Source of the DNA: Actinomycetes bacterium
GTDB taxonomy: Bacteria > Actinomycetota > Coriobacteriia > Anaerosomatales > JAGXFU01
Direction of reading: 5' to 3'
Assembly (NCBI GenBank): GCA_024637115.1
Contig: JAGXFU010000012.1
Span: 1 to 64,000, forward strand
Length of the DNA stretch: 64,000 bases
Every line of letters starts with the position of its first letter. The stretch's first letter is position 1. A program made the translations under genes and the position numbers. Positions 19,185 to 28,300 of this stretch are shown here, piece after piece. A model generated the notes under the pieces. It worked only from the letters and a program-made list of their open reading frames with translations. It was not told the origin of the DNA and searched no databases.

Positions 19185-20080
19185 AACCCTTCTCCGTATC
19201 CGAACCGCTTGATCTGAGACGCGTCGCGTCGCCAATCCCGCTTCACTTTCACGATGAGGTCCAGATAGACCTTGGAACCCAGGAGTCGCTCAAGATCAGC
19301 TCGGGCCTCGACACCGACTCGCTTGATCATCGTGCCGCCCTTGCCAACGATTATCCCCTTCTGGGACTCACGCTCAACGAAGATCACGGCATAGATCGTG
19401 ACCGTGTCCTTGGCTTCGTGATACTTGAGATCCTCGATCACGACCCCGACAGCGTGGGGAACTTCATCCCTCGTTGAGCGCAACACCTTCTCGCGAATGA
19501 ACTCAGCAACCATGACTTCGAGAGGCTGATCTGTCGACATGTCCCGGGGGAAGTAGCGTGGTCCGTCGGGGAGGAATGCCACGACGGTGTCGACAAACCC
19601 CACCACATTGAAATCCTCTTTCGCTGACACAACCACAATGTCGTCAAAATCCATGAACGCCCGGGCCGTCGCAAGTTGTTTCTCCGCGAGCTCTTGGGAT
19701 ACGAGATCCGCCTTGGTCAACACGAGCACCTTCTTGGAACGTGAAGCGGCAACGTGCTTGGCAACCCACTCATCGCCTCGACCAAACGGCTGCGAGGCAT
19801 CCAGGACCAAACACGCCACATCCACATCGGCAAGCGCAAGCAACGCAGAGCGGTTGAGCTCCTCGCCAAGGGCATCATGTGGCTTGTGGAGACCCGGAGT
19901 GTCAACAAGGATCATCTGGCTGTCCTCGCGGTCTACAACCGCACGCAGCCTGTGGCGAGTCGTCTGTGGCGTATCGGAAGTGATGGCGACCTTGCTGCCC
20001 ATCACCGCGTTGATCAGCGTGGACTTACCGGTGTTCGGTCGTCCCACCAGCACCACGAACCCGCTCTTAACAGTCTCCAT
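19181..20080 (-). CDS. era: GTPase Era
   Basis: Small-subunit assembly GTPase that binds the 3' end of 16S rRNA. 299 aa from the ATG at 20080: G1 GRPNTGKST, G2 region TTRHRLRAVV, G3 DTPGLHKP, G4 TKAD, and a C-terminal KH domain with GIIVGKGGTMIKRVG. The frame is open up to 20143, overlapping cdd, but the conserved N-terminus KSGFVVLVGRPN places the start at 20080 (SD weak). It lies downstream of cdd. Confidence 0.95.
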   Translation of the reverse strand: METVKSGFVVLVGRPNTGKSTLINAVMGSKVAITSDTPQTTRHRLRAVVDREDSQMILVDTPGLHKPHDALGEELNRSALLALADVDVACLVLDASQPFGRGDEWVAKHVAASRSKKVLVLTKADLVSQELAEKQLATARAFMDFDDIVVVSAKEDFNVVGFVDTVVAFLPDGPRYFPRDMSTDQPLEVMVAEFIREKVLRSTRDEVPHAVGVVIEDLKYHEAKDTVTIYAVIFVERESQKGIIVGKGGTMIKRVGVEARADLERLLGSKVYLDLIVKVKRDWRRDASQIKRFGYGEGL

Positions 20081-20105
20081 CACAACCAGCGCCTGGTAGG
20101 TTGGG

Positions 20106-20528
20106 TCACTTCTCGTCGTCCTGATCCAGATACCCGCGAACAAAGGCTTCGGGCAGCAACTCTTCGAGCGTCATGACCATGACCTCATCGGTACGCCCGC
20201 CCATTATAATGCGAAGCTCGGGATTGAATTCGGCAAGCACCTGGCGACATGCACCGCACGGCACAGTCGGCGCCTCACTGTCACCAACGACAGCGAGACC
20301 ATCGATCGTGGTCGCTCCGGCAGCGATAGCAGCCATCACCGCACCACGTTCGGCACACAGAGTCGATCCGTATGCCGCATTCTCCACGTTCACGCCCTGA
20401 AAGATCTCACCATTGGCGTACACGGCAGCACCAACGCGAAAGCCCGAATACGGCGCGTATGCCTTGTCCTTGATCTCGCGGGCAAACGCGAGAAGTGCGA
20501 GGTCTGGCTGTGTAAGGTTACGCATCAT
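20106..20528 (-). CDS. cdd: Cytidine deaminase
   Basis: Deaminates cytidine and deoxycytidine to uridine forms. 140 aa, typical of the homotetrameric class. Zinc and catalytic motifs are complete: CAERGAVMAAI (Cys ligand and catalytic Glu) and PCGACRQVLAEF (two Cys ligands). The start is ATG-ATG at 20528 with AAGGAGGGG right upstream, overlapping the end of the CorC-like gene by 11 bp. Confidence 0.96.
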   Translation of the reverse strand: MMRNLTQPDLALLAFAREIKDKAYAPYSGFRVGAAVYANGEIFQGVNVENAAYGSTLCAERGAVMAAIAAGATTIDGLAVVGDSEAPTVPCGACRQVLAEFNPELRIIMGGRTDEVMVMTLEELLPEAFVRGYLDQDDEK

Positions 20529-21795
20529 GCCCCTCCTTGTAGTTGTTTTGCGCCACAGACTCCAACACGAGCTGCTTGATGCGCGTTCCCTGAAGATCCT
20601 CCACGATAAAGCGGAGTCCCTCTACCTCTATGGTATCCCCCTCAACGGGAATACATCCTGCGATTTCGATCACAACTCCACCAACTGTGTCGGATTCCGA
20701 CTCGATGGCAGTACCGAAGCGTTCATTCATGTCATCGACCGGCAATCGCGCGTCGACCAGATAGCGGCCATTGCCTAGCTCGGTGATGAGCGGCACCTCG
20801 CGATCATACTCATCGAAGATCTCTCCTACGATCTCCTCGAGCAAGTCCTCGATAGTAATCAGACCAGCCGTTCCACCGTACTCATCGGCAACCAAAGCGA
20901 TGTGCGTTCGAGCGCGCATCTCGATCAGCAATTCCTGCACGGGCTTCGTCTCGGGCACGAAGTACGGACGCCGGGCGATGCCGGCCGGAAGGACATCCCG
21001 ATCGTGGGCAAGTGCGGCCAAGAGATCCTTCGCGTAGAGCACACCGCGGATATTGTCGAGCGTGTCCTGGTAGACAGGCAACCGAGAGTAGCCCGCCGCC
21101 TCGATGAGGGCGATCGCCTCCGCGGCAGTCGCCGTATCCGGCAGACAGGTCATATCAGTGCGCGGGATCATGACCTCGCGCACGACCTTCTCCGCGAAAT
21201 CTGAGACCGCTTCCAAAAGCGCCACCTCGGTCTCCTCGCGAACGCTATCCTCGTCATCAGGAGTCGAGAATCGATACTCATCTTCTGTGATCCAGGGGCT
21301 CGACGCGGCCTCATCGCCGACAGTGAGACGCATCACCCAGGTGAAGGGCCACGAGAATACCTTGGCCGGACCGTAGAGAACCCGGGTGATCGGCAATGCC
21401 ATGGGCGCGAAGGCAAGCGCAACATCCTCGGGGTTCTGAACAGCCACGACACGCGGAAGAGCGTGCCCAAAGGCAAAGACGATCACGGTGCCCAGGAGTC
21501 CGCCAAGGATCGCAGCGACAAGAGAAGACGTAGTGCTGAGCGTAACAATCGCCCACATCACGGTGACTGCAGCGACAGAATACGAGAGCGCCGAGGAGAA
21601 AGCCGCACTGGTTCGGAATCGGTAGGACTTGCCCATGAGTCGATCAAGGACACGTGCGCCCGGGCGTTCCGCTTCCACGAGCCTGAGCACCCTTCCTTGA
21701 GATACGAGTGCCGAGGCCGCGACAGCGGCCGACATGATTCCCGCGAGGGCGGTCATCAAGAGAACCATGACAATACATACAGCGAGCGGAATCAT
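20518..21795 (-). CDS. CNNM/CorC-HlyC family membrane protein with CBS pair
   Basis: 425 aa from the ATG at 21795 (GGAGAG 5 nt upstream). An N-terminal DUF21 membrane domain with three to four helices (to about 150), two CBS domains (about 190-310), then a CorC_HlyC domain (about 325-410). The CBS end carries [23 protein letters not shown], the hallmark stretch. Family members take part in Mg2+/Co2+ efflux or homeostasis, with CBS domains sensing Mg-ATP. The old name hemolysin is misleading. It sits in the ybeY-dgkA-cdd-era cluster, where it is commonly found. Confidence 0.9.
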   Translation of the reverse strand: MIPLAVCIVMVLLMTALAGIMSAAVAASALVSQGRVLRLVEAERPGARVLDRLMGKSYRFRTSAAFSSALSYSVAAVTVMWAIVTLSTTSSLVAAILGGLLGTVIVFAFGHALPRVVAVQNPEDVALAFAPMALPITRVLYGPAKVFSWPFTWVMRLTVGDEAASSPWITEDEYRFSTPDDEDSVREETEVALLEAVSDFAEKVVREVMIPRTDMTCLPDTATAAEAIALIEAAGYSRLPVYQDTLDNIRGVLYAKDLLAALAHDRDVLPAGIARRPYFVPETKPVQELLIEMRARTHIALVADEYGGTAGLITIEDLLEEIVGEIFDEYDREVPLITELGNGRYLVDARLPVDDMNERFGTAIESESDTVGGVVIEIAGCIPVEGDTIEVEGLRFIVEDLQGTRIKQLVLESVAQNNYKEGHDA

Positions 21796-21816
21796 TAACA
21801 CTCTCCAACGGTCATA

Positions 21817-22518
21817 TCAGAGCCAGAATACCTGAAATATCAGGGTAGAAATGAGTACACCCACCACAGCACCAAGGAAGACCTGTGGAATCGTATGCGC
21901 ATCACTCTCCACACGGCTCTGAGCAACGAGAGCTGCAATGAACAGACCCAGAACAAGAGCCGACGCACTTTCTGTGGCGTAGCCGATGGCTGTAGCAGCA
22001 GCAGTCGCAAGTGCAGTGTGCCCAGAAGGCCAGCCACCTCGCAACCAGGTCCCTTCTCGGTAGATGGCCTTCAAGACAAGCACTACGAGTGCTGTGAGCG
22101 CGAGAGCGATCACCGTGAGGTGCACCGGAGCCTGAGCGACAAACACGTACCCATGAGTCGCAACACGAACGAGGCGATCGAAGAATACAAGGTAGCCAAC
22201 GCTGGCGGCCACAATCGATGAAACAAGCACAGAACCGGCAGCCACGTCTTTGGCTGTCTTGGCTAACGGATCGAAGGTGTCGATGCTCAGGTCAACCGTT
22301 GCCTCGACCGCTGTGTTGATGAGTTCTGCTGTGATAACCAGCGCGATCGCGAACAAGAGGGCAATCATTTCGAGCCGCGTGACATTCAGCACGATCCCTG
22401 CGAGAAGCACCACCGCTGCAGCAAGCACATGAAGTCGCATGTTGCGCTGTGTTCTCAGTGCATAGACGATCCCATCAATAGCGTAGTTGAAGCTCCACAG
22501 AAGCGAGCGACTTCGCAC
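21817..22518 (-). CDS. Diacylglycerol/undecaprenol kinase fused to PAP2 phosphatase
   Basis: 233 aa, all membrane. The first ~115 residues are a DgkA-type lipid kinase: the Glu-Asn-Thr-type active site ELINTAVEATVDL and AKDVAAGSVLVSS are intact. The second half is a PAP2-type domain: PSGHTALATAAA and SRVESDAHTIPQVFLGAVVG supply the motif 2 and 3 His/Arg residues; motif 1 is degenerate (KAIYREGTW). One protein may thus phosphorylate and dephosphorylate undecaprenol-type lipids. The position between ybeY and the CorC gene is the usual dgkA slot. Whether both halves are active is not known. Confidence 0.88.
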   Translation of the reverse strand: MRSRSLLWSFNYAIDGIVYALRTQRNMRLHVLAAAVVLLAGIVLNVTRLEMIALLFAIALVITAELINTAVEATVDLSIDTFDPLAKTAKDVAAGSVLVSSIVAASVGYLVFFDRLVRVATHGYVFVAQAPVHLTVIALALTALVVLVLKAIYREGTWLRGGWPSGHTALATAAATAIGYATESASALVLGLFIAALVAQSRVESDAHTIPQVFLGAVVGVLISTLIFQVFWL

Positions 22519-22536
22519 AGTTCGATCCCCCGTTAT

Positions 22537-22983
22537 CTACAGGCTATCTGCATATGCGTCGAGCACCGCACGCTCACGCTGCTGCATCACTTCGGCATCC
22601 TCATCGGATTCGTGGTCATAGCCAAGCAGGTGCAAGATGCCGTGGACAAGCAGGAGATTCAACTCCTCCTCGATGGTGTTGCCCACCTCACGCGCTTGCT
22701 CCTCGGCAACCTCGGGTGCGATGACCACATCTCCAAGAGTGATCGGCTCATCGCTTTCGACCGGACAAGGATCGTCACAGCCGAACGAGAGGACATCGGT
22801 CGGACCCTCTTTGCCTCGATACTTGGTATTCAGCTCGACCATTTCGTCGATATCAACGAGCGCGAGAGAGAGCTCGATCGCGGCCGGAGCGTCCTCGATT
22901 TCGAGAACGAAGGTTGCCAGACGCTCGAAGGCTGAAACGTCGAGCGGCTCAGGGTCGCGATGACTTGTGACTTGAATGTGCAA
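22537..22983 (-). CDS. ybeY: Endoribonuclease YbeY, rRNA maturation factor
   Basis: Zinc-dependent RNase implicated in 16S 3'-end maturation and ribosome quality control. 148 aa. The zinc motif HGILHLLGYDHESDED is complete, and TDVLSFGCDD and DVVIAPEVA are the usual preceding blocks. No ATG fits the N-terminus: the protein is taken to start at TTG 22983 (LHIQVTSHRDPE), with AAGGAGG and GAGG upstream, inside the last 35 bp of the PgpH-like gene. The longer open frame to 23292 lies wholly inside that gene and reads as non-coding. Confidence 0.9.
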   Translation of the reverse strand: MHIQVTSHRDPEPLDVSAFERLATFVLEIEDAPAAIELSLALVDIDEMVELNTKYRGKEGPTDVLSFGCDDPCPVESDEPITLGDVVIAPEVAEEQAREVGNTIEEELNLLLVHGILHLLGYDHESDEDAEVMQQRERAVLDAYADSL

Positions 22984-25093
22984 TTTCCTCGGGCCTCCTT
23001 GGAGGTGCGTCAGGGTATTCGATTCGCGGATGATACATGCTCGCCAGGAGCTTCGAGCATACTTTGATCGTAGTCTCGATATTGGCGAGAGTGAGTTCCG
23101 CTTCGTCCAGCTGGCCGTCATCCATCTTGCCATCGACGACCTTGCGGACCGTATTCTCAATCCGTGGCAGTGTAGGCTTCTTGATTGCGCGAACCGATGC
23201 TTCTGCTGAGTCCGCAAGCATGACGAGTGCTGCCTCCCGCGACTGCGGTCGCACGCCGTCATAGCGGAAGTCTTCCTCGTATACCGTGGCATCTCCTTCA
23301 GAGGCCTTGTTGAAAAAGTAGCTCACGATCGAGGTACCGTGATGCTGAAGGATGATGTCGACTATCTCATCAGGCAGTTTCGCCTTTCTCGCCAACTCAA
23401 CGCCTTCACGGACATGGGCTGTGATGATCAGCGCAGAGAGCGATGGAGCGGTCGTGTCGTGAGGATTGGACGCCCCGGCCTGGTTCTCGACAAAGAACCC
23501 CGGGCGTCTGGTCTTGCCGATGTCGTGATAGTACGCCCCGACTCGCGCAAGGAGTGGATTGGCGCCGATCGCATCAGCCGCTGCCTCAGCCAGGTTCGCG
23601 GTCATGATCGAGTGACTGTAGGTTCCCGGTGCACTCACCATCAAGTCGCGCAGCAAGGGATTGGCGGGATTAGAGAGCTCGAGCAAGCGAACATCCGTCG
23701 TCACGCCAAAGAGATGCTCGAAGAAGGGCAGGAGGCCATAGCCCAGCACAGCCGAGAGCATGCCGCCAACGGCTCCTGCGAGCGCCGCACTGCCTGCCTC
23801 GCCGATCTGGGAGCCTGAAGCATACGTGGCAAGAAAGCCGACCGAGGAGCCTGTTCCCACAAGCAACGCGCCCACGTAGAACAACTGCCGGCGCTCGTTC
23901 ATGAACGAGATTGCAACGACCGACGTGAGGGACCACACGAGCATGGCGACCACGAGCGATCCGCCCGAGAATCCCAACATGACTCCCATGAGGGCGGTAA
24001 GAATGGCAACGAGCATTCCTTCACGCGCGCTGATCAATAGTGTGGCGATCATCGCCGCGAGAGGAACCGGAAGGAAGTAGACCGATATCTCCGGGAGCAC
24101 CCAGAGCACCGCCCGCGTGATCCAGACCATACCGACCACGAGCGATGTGATGATCACCAGGTCGCGCATGCTATCCCAAACCTCGCGATCGTAGCGCCAC
24201 ACAAATGCGCCTGCAGCACCGATCGTGAAGGCAGCCAATCCCACCAGCGCAAAGAGAGAGAAGAGCGAACCACCCTGCTCAAGAAGGCCAAGGCGCTTGA
24301 TAATCTCCAGGTGATCCGACGATACGATGTCACCGCGCTGCACGATATTCTCGCCGGCCTGCTTCACGATCACGATCGCCGGGACCGCGTCCGAGGCCGC
24401 TTGACGGGCGGCCTCACTCGCAACGGTATCGAGCACGAGTGTCGGCCTCATCGAGCTCTCAATGACCGCCGCGATCATGTCCCGGCTGATCCCACTGAAC
24501 GGAAGGCTCGCGGCACTCTCGCGCATGGTAGAAACAGCCTCGGGAGTCTCTTCGGCGGTGAATCGTTGGCTGAGTACCGTCGTGATGAGTTGTTCAGTAG
24601 AGCGGCGGGCGTTGCGAAGCTCGTCCTGACTCATGATTGCCGCTGTTGCCACGTACTCGCGATCAATCTCCGGGAAGACCGGAGCAACAGCGGTGACAAC
24701 CGCAGTCGTGTCCTGGGAGACTGCGGTACCGGAAGCGTCTCGTGAATGCTCGTCCTTGGCAGCCAGGACGGCATCAAAGAACGACGTCACGTCACCCCGG
24801 GATGTTGCAAGGGCCTCAGCATCAAAGACATACACCGGCGCCACGGCGTTGGCCGCATCATCGCGCGCCTGCTGGGTGGCCTCCTCATCGATGAACTGGA
24901 CCGTACGATTCGCTCGAAACGTACGCGGCGCCGGAGCCCCTTCGGTCAGACCAATGGGCGGCGCCTGAACCACGAGAGGAACAGCCGTCACTACAACGAC
25001 AAGAAGGCCAAGGGCCAGCCGCTGGCCAAGAGGCGTTGCGAAAGGACCCGACTTTGGCTTGAGCCTGGAGAGTCTGTCAATGATTCTAGTCAT
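22949..25093 (-). CDS. 7TM-HD family protein (YqfF/PgpH-like c-di-AMP phosphodiesterase)
   Basis: 714 aa. One N-terminal membrane helix (LALGLLVVVVTAVPLVV), an extracellular 7TMR-HDED domain (about 45-275), seven membrane helices (about 285-480), then a cytoplasmic HD domain with HSIMTANLAEAAADA and GAYYHDIGKTRRPGFF plus IILQHHGT. Homologues hydrolyse cyclic di-AMP, which controls K+ transport and wall balance. This is of note because TrkA-type K+ proteins occur at 44126-45204. It starts 8 bp inside phoH and is followed by ybeY, the standard order. Confidence 0.92.
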   Translation of the reverse strand: MTRIIDRLSRLKPKSGPFATPLGQRLALGLLVVVVTAVPLVVQAPPIGLTEGAPAPRTFRANRTVQFIDEEATQQARDDAANAVAPVYVFDAEALATSRGDVTSFFDAVLAAKDEHSRDASGTAVSQDTTAVVTAVAPVFPEIDREYVATAAIMSQDELRNARRSTEQLITTVLSQRFTAEETPEAVSTMRESAASLPFSGISRDMIAAVIESSMRPTLVLDTVASEAARQAASDAVPAIVIVKQAGENIVQRGDIVSSDHLEIIKRLGLLEQGGSLFSLFALVGLAAFTIGAAGAFVWRYDREVWDSMRDLVIITSLVVGMVWITRAVLWVLPEISVYFLPVPLAAMIATLLISAREGMLVAILTALMGVMLGFSGGSLVVAMLVWSLTSVVAISFMNERRQLFYVGALLVGTGSSVGFLATYASGSQIGEAGSAALAGAVGGMLSAVLGYGLLPFFEHLFGVTTDVRLLELSNPANPLLRDLMVSAPGTYSHSIMTANLAEAAADAIGANPLLARVGAYYHDIGKTRRPGFFVENQAGASNPHDTTAPSLSALIITAHVREGVELARKAKLPDEIVDIILQHHGTSIVSYFFNKASEGDATVYEEDFRYDGVRPQSREAALVMLADSAEASVRAIKKPTLPRIENTVRKVVDGKMDDGQLDEAELTLANIETTIKVCSKLLASMYHPRIEYPDAPPRRPEEIAHSSHKSSRP

Positions 25094-26060
25094 TGGAGCG
25101 CTCGGCCAAAGCCTCCTCGTAGGCGCCGTATGCCGTCACGATGCGCTGAACGAGTTTGTGGCGCACAACGTCACGTGCACCGAGATCCACGAACTCAATG
25201 CCACTCACGCCATCAAGGATGTCGCGCACCTGTCCGAGTCCCGAGGCACCCTTTGGCAGATCCACTTGAGTGACATCGCCGGTAATGACGACTTTGCTGC
25301 CGAAACCCAAACGAGTAAGGAACATCTTCATCTGCTCGGGGCTCGTATTTTGGGCCTCGTCAAGAATGATGAAGCTGTCATTGAGCGTCCGGCCGCGCAT
25401 GAACGCAAGCGGTGCGACCTCGATCACACCGCGATCCATCAGTTGCTGGGATTTCTCGGGATCCATCATGTCGTAGAGGGCATCGTAGAGGGGACGCAGA
25501 TAGGGATCCACCTTCTCGAACAATGTGCCCGGCAGATACCCAAGCGATTCTCCGGCCTCTACGGCAGGGCGTGTAAGAATGATGCGTCCGATCTCACGCT
25601 TCTTGAGCGCATCGACAGCCATAGCCATGGCGAGGTAGGTCTTGCCCGTACCAGCAGGTCCGATTCCAAAGGTGACAGTATTCTTGCGAATCATGTCGAC
25701 ATAGCGCTTCTGACCGCCCGTCTTTGGACGGATCGGCTTGCCTTTGTGCGACAAGATAATGTCAGTGGCGAGCGAGGAAGGTCCGCATTCGCCGTGCCGA
25801 ATCATGTCGATTGAGCGTTCGACAAGGTCCCGATCGACGCGCTCGCCCTTCTCAATGAGTGCGATCATCTCGGTAAAGACAAGAGAAACAGACTGGCTGT
25901 CACCAGGCTGCCCCTGAATCGTTATTTGATTCCCGCGTACGGAAATGTCGGACTCGAACTGGTCCTCGACAAGCCGGAGGAGGTCATCGCCCTGCCCAAG
26001 CAGGTCGATCATGTTCAATTCCGGCGGTACGACAAGACGAATCTGGGTCGGTTCCACCAA
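25086..26060 (-). CDS. phoH: PhoH-like ATPase
   Basis: 324 aa. Residues about 1-110 hold a KH-like N-terminal part. The ATPase core shows Walker A GPAGTGKTYLAMA, Walker B IILDEAQNTSPEQMKMFL and sensor VVITGDVTQVDLP. The family is widely linked to RNA metabolism and ribosome assembly (next to ybeY), but its exact task is not settled. The start is TTG at 26060 with AAAGGAA about 9 nt upstream; the next codon GTG is an alternative. Confidence 0.93.
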   Translation of the reverse strand: MVEPTQIRLVVPPELNMIDLLGQGDDLLRLVEDQFESDISVRGNQITIQGQPGDSQSVSLVFTEMIALIEKGERVDRDLVERSIDMIRHGECGPSSLATDIILSHKGKPIRPKTGGQKRYVDMIRKNTVTFGIGPAGTGKTYLAMAMAVDALKKREIGRIILTRPAVEAGESLGYLPGTLFEKVDPYLRPLYDALYDMMDPEKSQQLMDRGVIEVAPLAFMRGRTLNDSFIILDEAQNTSPEQMKMFLTRLGFGSKVVITGDVTQVDLPKGASGLGQVRDILDGVSGIEFVDLGARDVVRHKLVQRIVTAYGAYEEALAERSND

Positions 26061-26164
26061 GCGAATGGGTTCCTTTCTTCATGCCGACCGCATTGGTCGG
26101 AGCCTTGATGACGCTGTTCCATCATCAACTGAGATTCTACCACGCAGGGCCGTTTCTACCCTGC

Positions 26165-27466
26165 TCAGAGCGGCTCTGACACGACTATCGAGTCCTCGCG
26201 TGCAGCAAGAACCACATCGGTCAGGTCTCCCGGACAGAGTCCGGGTGTGGGAACCAGGACCTTCAAGTAGTCACCCGTGGTCCCCTCGGCATGATCCTGA
26301 CATGTCTGCTCAATAAGCACACTCGTAGTCTGGCCGAGTCTTGAATCAATGTACCGAGCCCGTAGCCGGTCACCCAACACACGAATCTCCTGGGCGCGGG
26401 CGGCGATCAACGCAGCAGGCACCTGCTCCATGTCAGCGGCCGCTGTACCCGAACGAGTCGAGTAGCGGAACACATGTAGCTTGGAGAAGCGCATACGCTC
26501 ACAGGCTGTGAGGGTATCTCGCGCAGCTTCATCGCTCTCGGTGGGGAACCCGGCAATGACATCCGTTGTGACCGCAAGCCCGGGAATGCGGATGCGGGCA
26601 GCCTCGATACGCTCCTCAAACTCTTGAACAGTGTAGGTACGCTTCATGGGCCGCAGTACTGAATCTGAACCCGACTGAAGCGGCACGTGAAGGTGCGGGA
26701 GGAACGATGTCGTGGAAGCCATCGTCTCGATGAGTCGATCGGTGAGGTCCTGTGGCTCCACACTTGAAAGCCGTATGCGACCGATTCCCGTGCGGGCAAC
26801 CGCAGCGATGACGTCGGCAAGATCCGCTTCTCCGTCACGATAGCGACCAATATTGATACCTGTCAGCACCACCTCGGGGACACCGGCGGCGACCAGGGCG
26901 CGAACCTGAGCAATGATTTCAGCACGCGGAACCGACCTGGGCAACCCTCGAGCGTAGGGCACGATGCAATAGGAACAGAACGCGTCGCATCCATCCTCGA
27001 TCTTGACCATGGCACGAGTTCGAAATGGCACGCCCACCCGTGCTATCGGCACGCTGGTGGTAGCGCTCTGTCCCAGAAGGGAGAGCACCAACTCGGCCAC
27101 TCGGGACTTCTCACTCTCTACCACAACGCGGTCGGCAAGCGAGCGCATACGGTCCGCTGCAATCACGGAGACACAGCCGGTCACGACGACCACGGGTGCA
27201 TGGCCAAGTGAAGCGGCATGCCGTACAGCTTTACGCGCCTTTGCTTCCGCTTCTCCGGTGACCGCACATGTGTTCACGATGATGACCGCCGCGCGCTCCT
27301 CAGACGAGATCTCGATGTTGGCACCGAGGAGTTCGGCGGCGATGCGCTCTGATTCAGCACGATTCACTTTGCATCCCAGAGTTCTCACTGAGACGCACAG
27401 TGGCGCAGCGGTCGGAGGCCGGACCGGACCGGTCTGGCTGGAGGAGCTGGGACGCGACTCAGTCAA
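26165..27466 (-). CDS. mtaB: tRNA t6A37 methylthiotransferase MtaB
   Basis: Radical SAM enzyme that adds the 2-methylthio group to t6A37 of ANN-decoding tRNAs. 433 aa: an N-terminal UPF0004 domain with three cluster Cys (GCKVN, VNTCAVTGEAE, TGC), the radical SAM core with CDAFCSYCIVPYARG, and a C-terminal TRAM domain. It starts at TTG 27466 with GGAGG 8 nt upstream and overlaps the rsmE stop by 8 bp. About 23 residues of Ser/Pro-rich sequence precede the first conserved block (VSVRTLGCKVN). Confidence 0.94.
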   Translation of the reverse strand: MTESRPSSSSQTGPVRPPTAAPLCVSVRTLGCKVNRAESERIAAELLGANIEISSEERAAVIIVNTCAVTGEAEAKARKAVRHAASLGHAPVVVVTGCVSVIAADRMRSLADRVVVESEKSRVAELVLSLLGQSATTSVPIARVGVPFRTRAMVKIEDGCDAFCSYCIVPYARGLPRSVPRAEIIAQVRALVAAGVPEVVLTGINIGRYRDGEADLADVIAAVARTGIGRIRLSSVEPQDLTDRLIETMASTTSFLPHLHVPLQSGSDSVLRPMKRTYTVQEFEERIEAARIRIPGLAVTTDVIAGFPTESDEAARDTLTACERMRFSKLHVFRYSTRSGTAAADMEQVPAALIAARAQEIRVLGDRLRARYIDSRLGQTTSVLIEQTCQDHAEGTTGDYLKVLVPTPGLCPGDLTDVVLAAREDSIVVSEPL

Positions 27467-28262
27467 GGGACCGACCTCCGAGCCCGCCTAGTTCGTAAAC
27501 GCACAGCGCAGGCAGAACGATACCCGCCGTTTCGGTCCTGAGAATCGTATCACCGAGAGAGACGATCACCGCTTGTGCGCCCACGAAGGCCGCTACTTCC
27601 TGCGGCGTGAATCCTCCCTCGGGACCAACAATGACTGCTACCTGCGGATCAGTCGGCAGTGAGGCTGCACGGATCACCTCTCCTACACCGGGAGCGCGAC
27701 CCGCATGCTCCTCTGATGCCAGAATCACCAGATGGAATTGATCGAATCGGCCGATCAGGCCCCGCTCATCTGCCGGATCGAGCACCTGAGGCACGAAGGA
27801 GCGTCCCGACTGTTTGGCTGCTGCCTCCGCGACTCGGCGCCAGCGCTCCCCTTTCTTTCCCGCCCTGGCCGAATCAAGGCGTACCACTGATCGCGCAAAG
27901 GCGATCGGCCATATGGCCTCAATACCGATCTCCACGGCTTTCTCGATGATGAGATCCATCTTGGCAGCCTTGGGCAGGCCCTGGATCAAGGTGACCCGTG
28001 GCTCGAGAATCGGCGTGACCCTCTGAATCACTTCGCCGTATAGACCCGCACCTATCGTGCTCCCCTCGGGATCGGAAACACGGGTCAGAACACACTCGTA
28101 TGCGACCCTCTCCGGTGAAACAACAACGATTCGGTCTCCCTGATGCAACCTGAGGACCCTGACAGCGTGATGCACATCCTCAGACGCAAGTGGCAGTACG
28201 AACTCCTCGCCGGCAGCAGATGCAGGCAGCGCGGCATTCGCAAAGAAGCGATGAAGCGACAC
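27459..28262 (-). CDS. rsmE: 16S rRNA m3U1498 methyltransferase RsmE
   Basis: SPOUT methyltransferase, 267 aa. N-terminal PUA-like part (MSLHRFFAN... AVRVLRLHQGDRI), GLPKAAKMDLIIEKAVEIGI, and the knotted SAM site VIVGPEGGFTPQEV plus SLGDTILRTETAGIVLPAL. GTG start at 28262 with GGGAGG 5 nt upstream. It follows dnaJ closely, as in many actinobacteria. Confidence 0.95.
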   Translation of the reverse strand: MSLHRFFANAALPASAAGEEFVLPLASEDVHHAVRVLRLHQGDRIVVVSPERVAYECVLTRVSDPEGSTIGAGLYGEVIQRVTPILEPRVTLIQGLPKAAKMDLIIEKAVEIGIEAIWPIAFARSVVRLDSARAGKKGERWRRVAEAAAKQSGRSFVPQVLDPADERGLIGRFDQFHLVILASEEHAGRAPGVGEVIRAASLPTDPQVAVIVGPEGGFTPQEVAAFVGAQAVIVSLGDTILRTETAGIVLPALCVYELGGLGGRSLD

Positions 28263-28300
28263 GATAGCCTCCCGGGTTGCCGTGAACAGATTCGCGCAGC

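Noticed and set aside
22984-23292. N-terminal 102 codons of the longest ybeY frame
   Set aside because: Fully inside the PgpH-like gene, Arg/Ser-rich, not found in YbeY proteins; TTG 22983 gives the right length.
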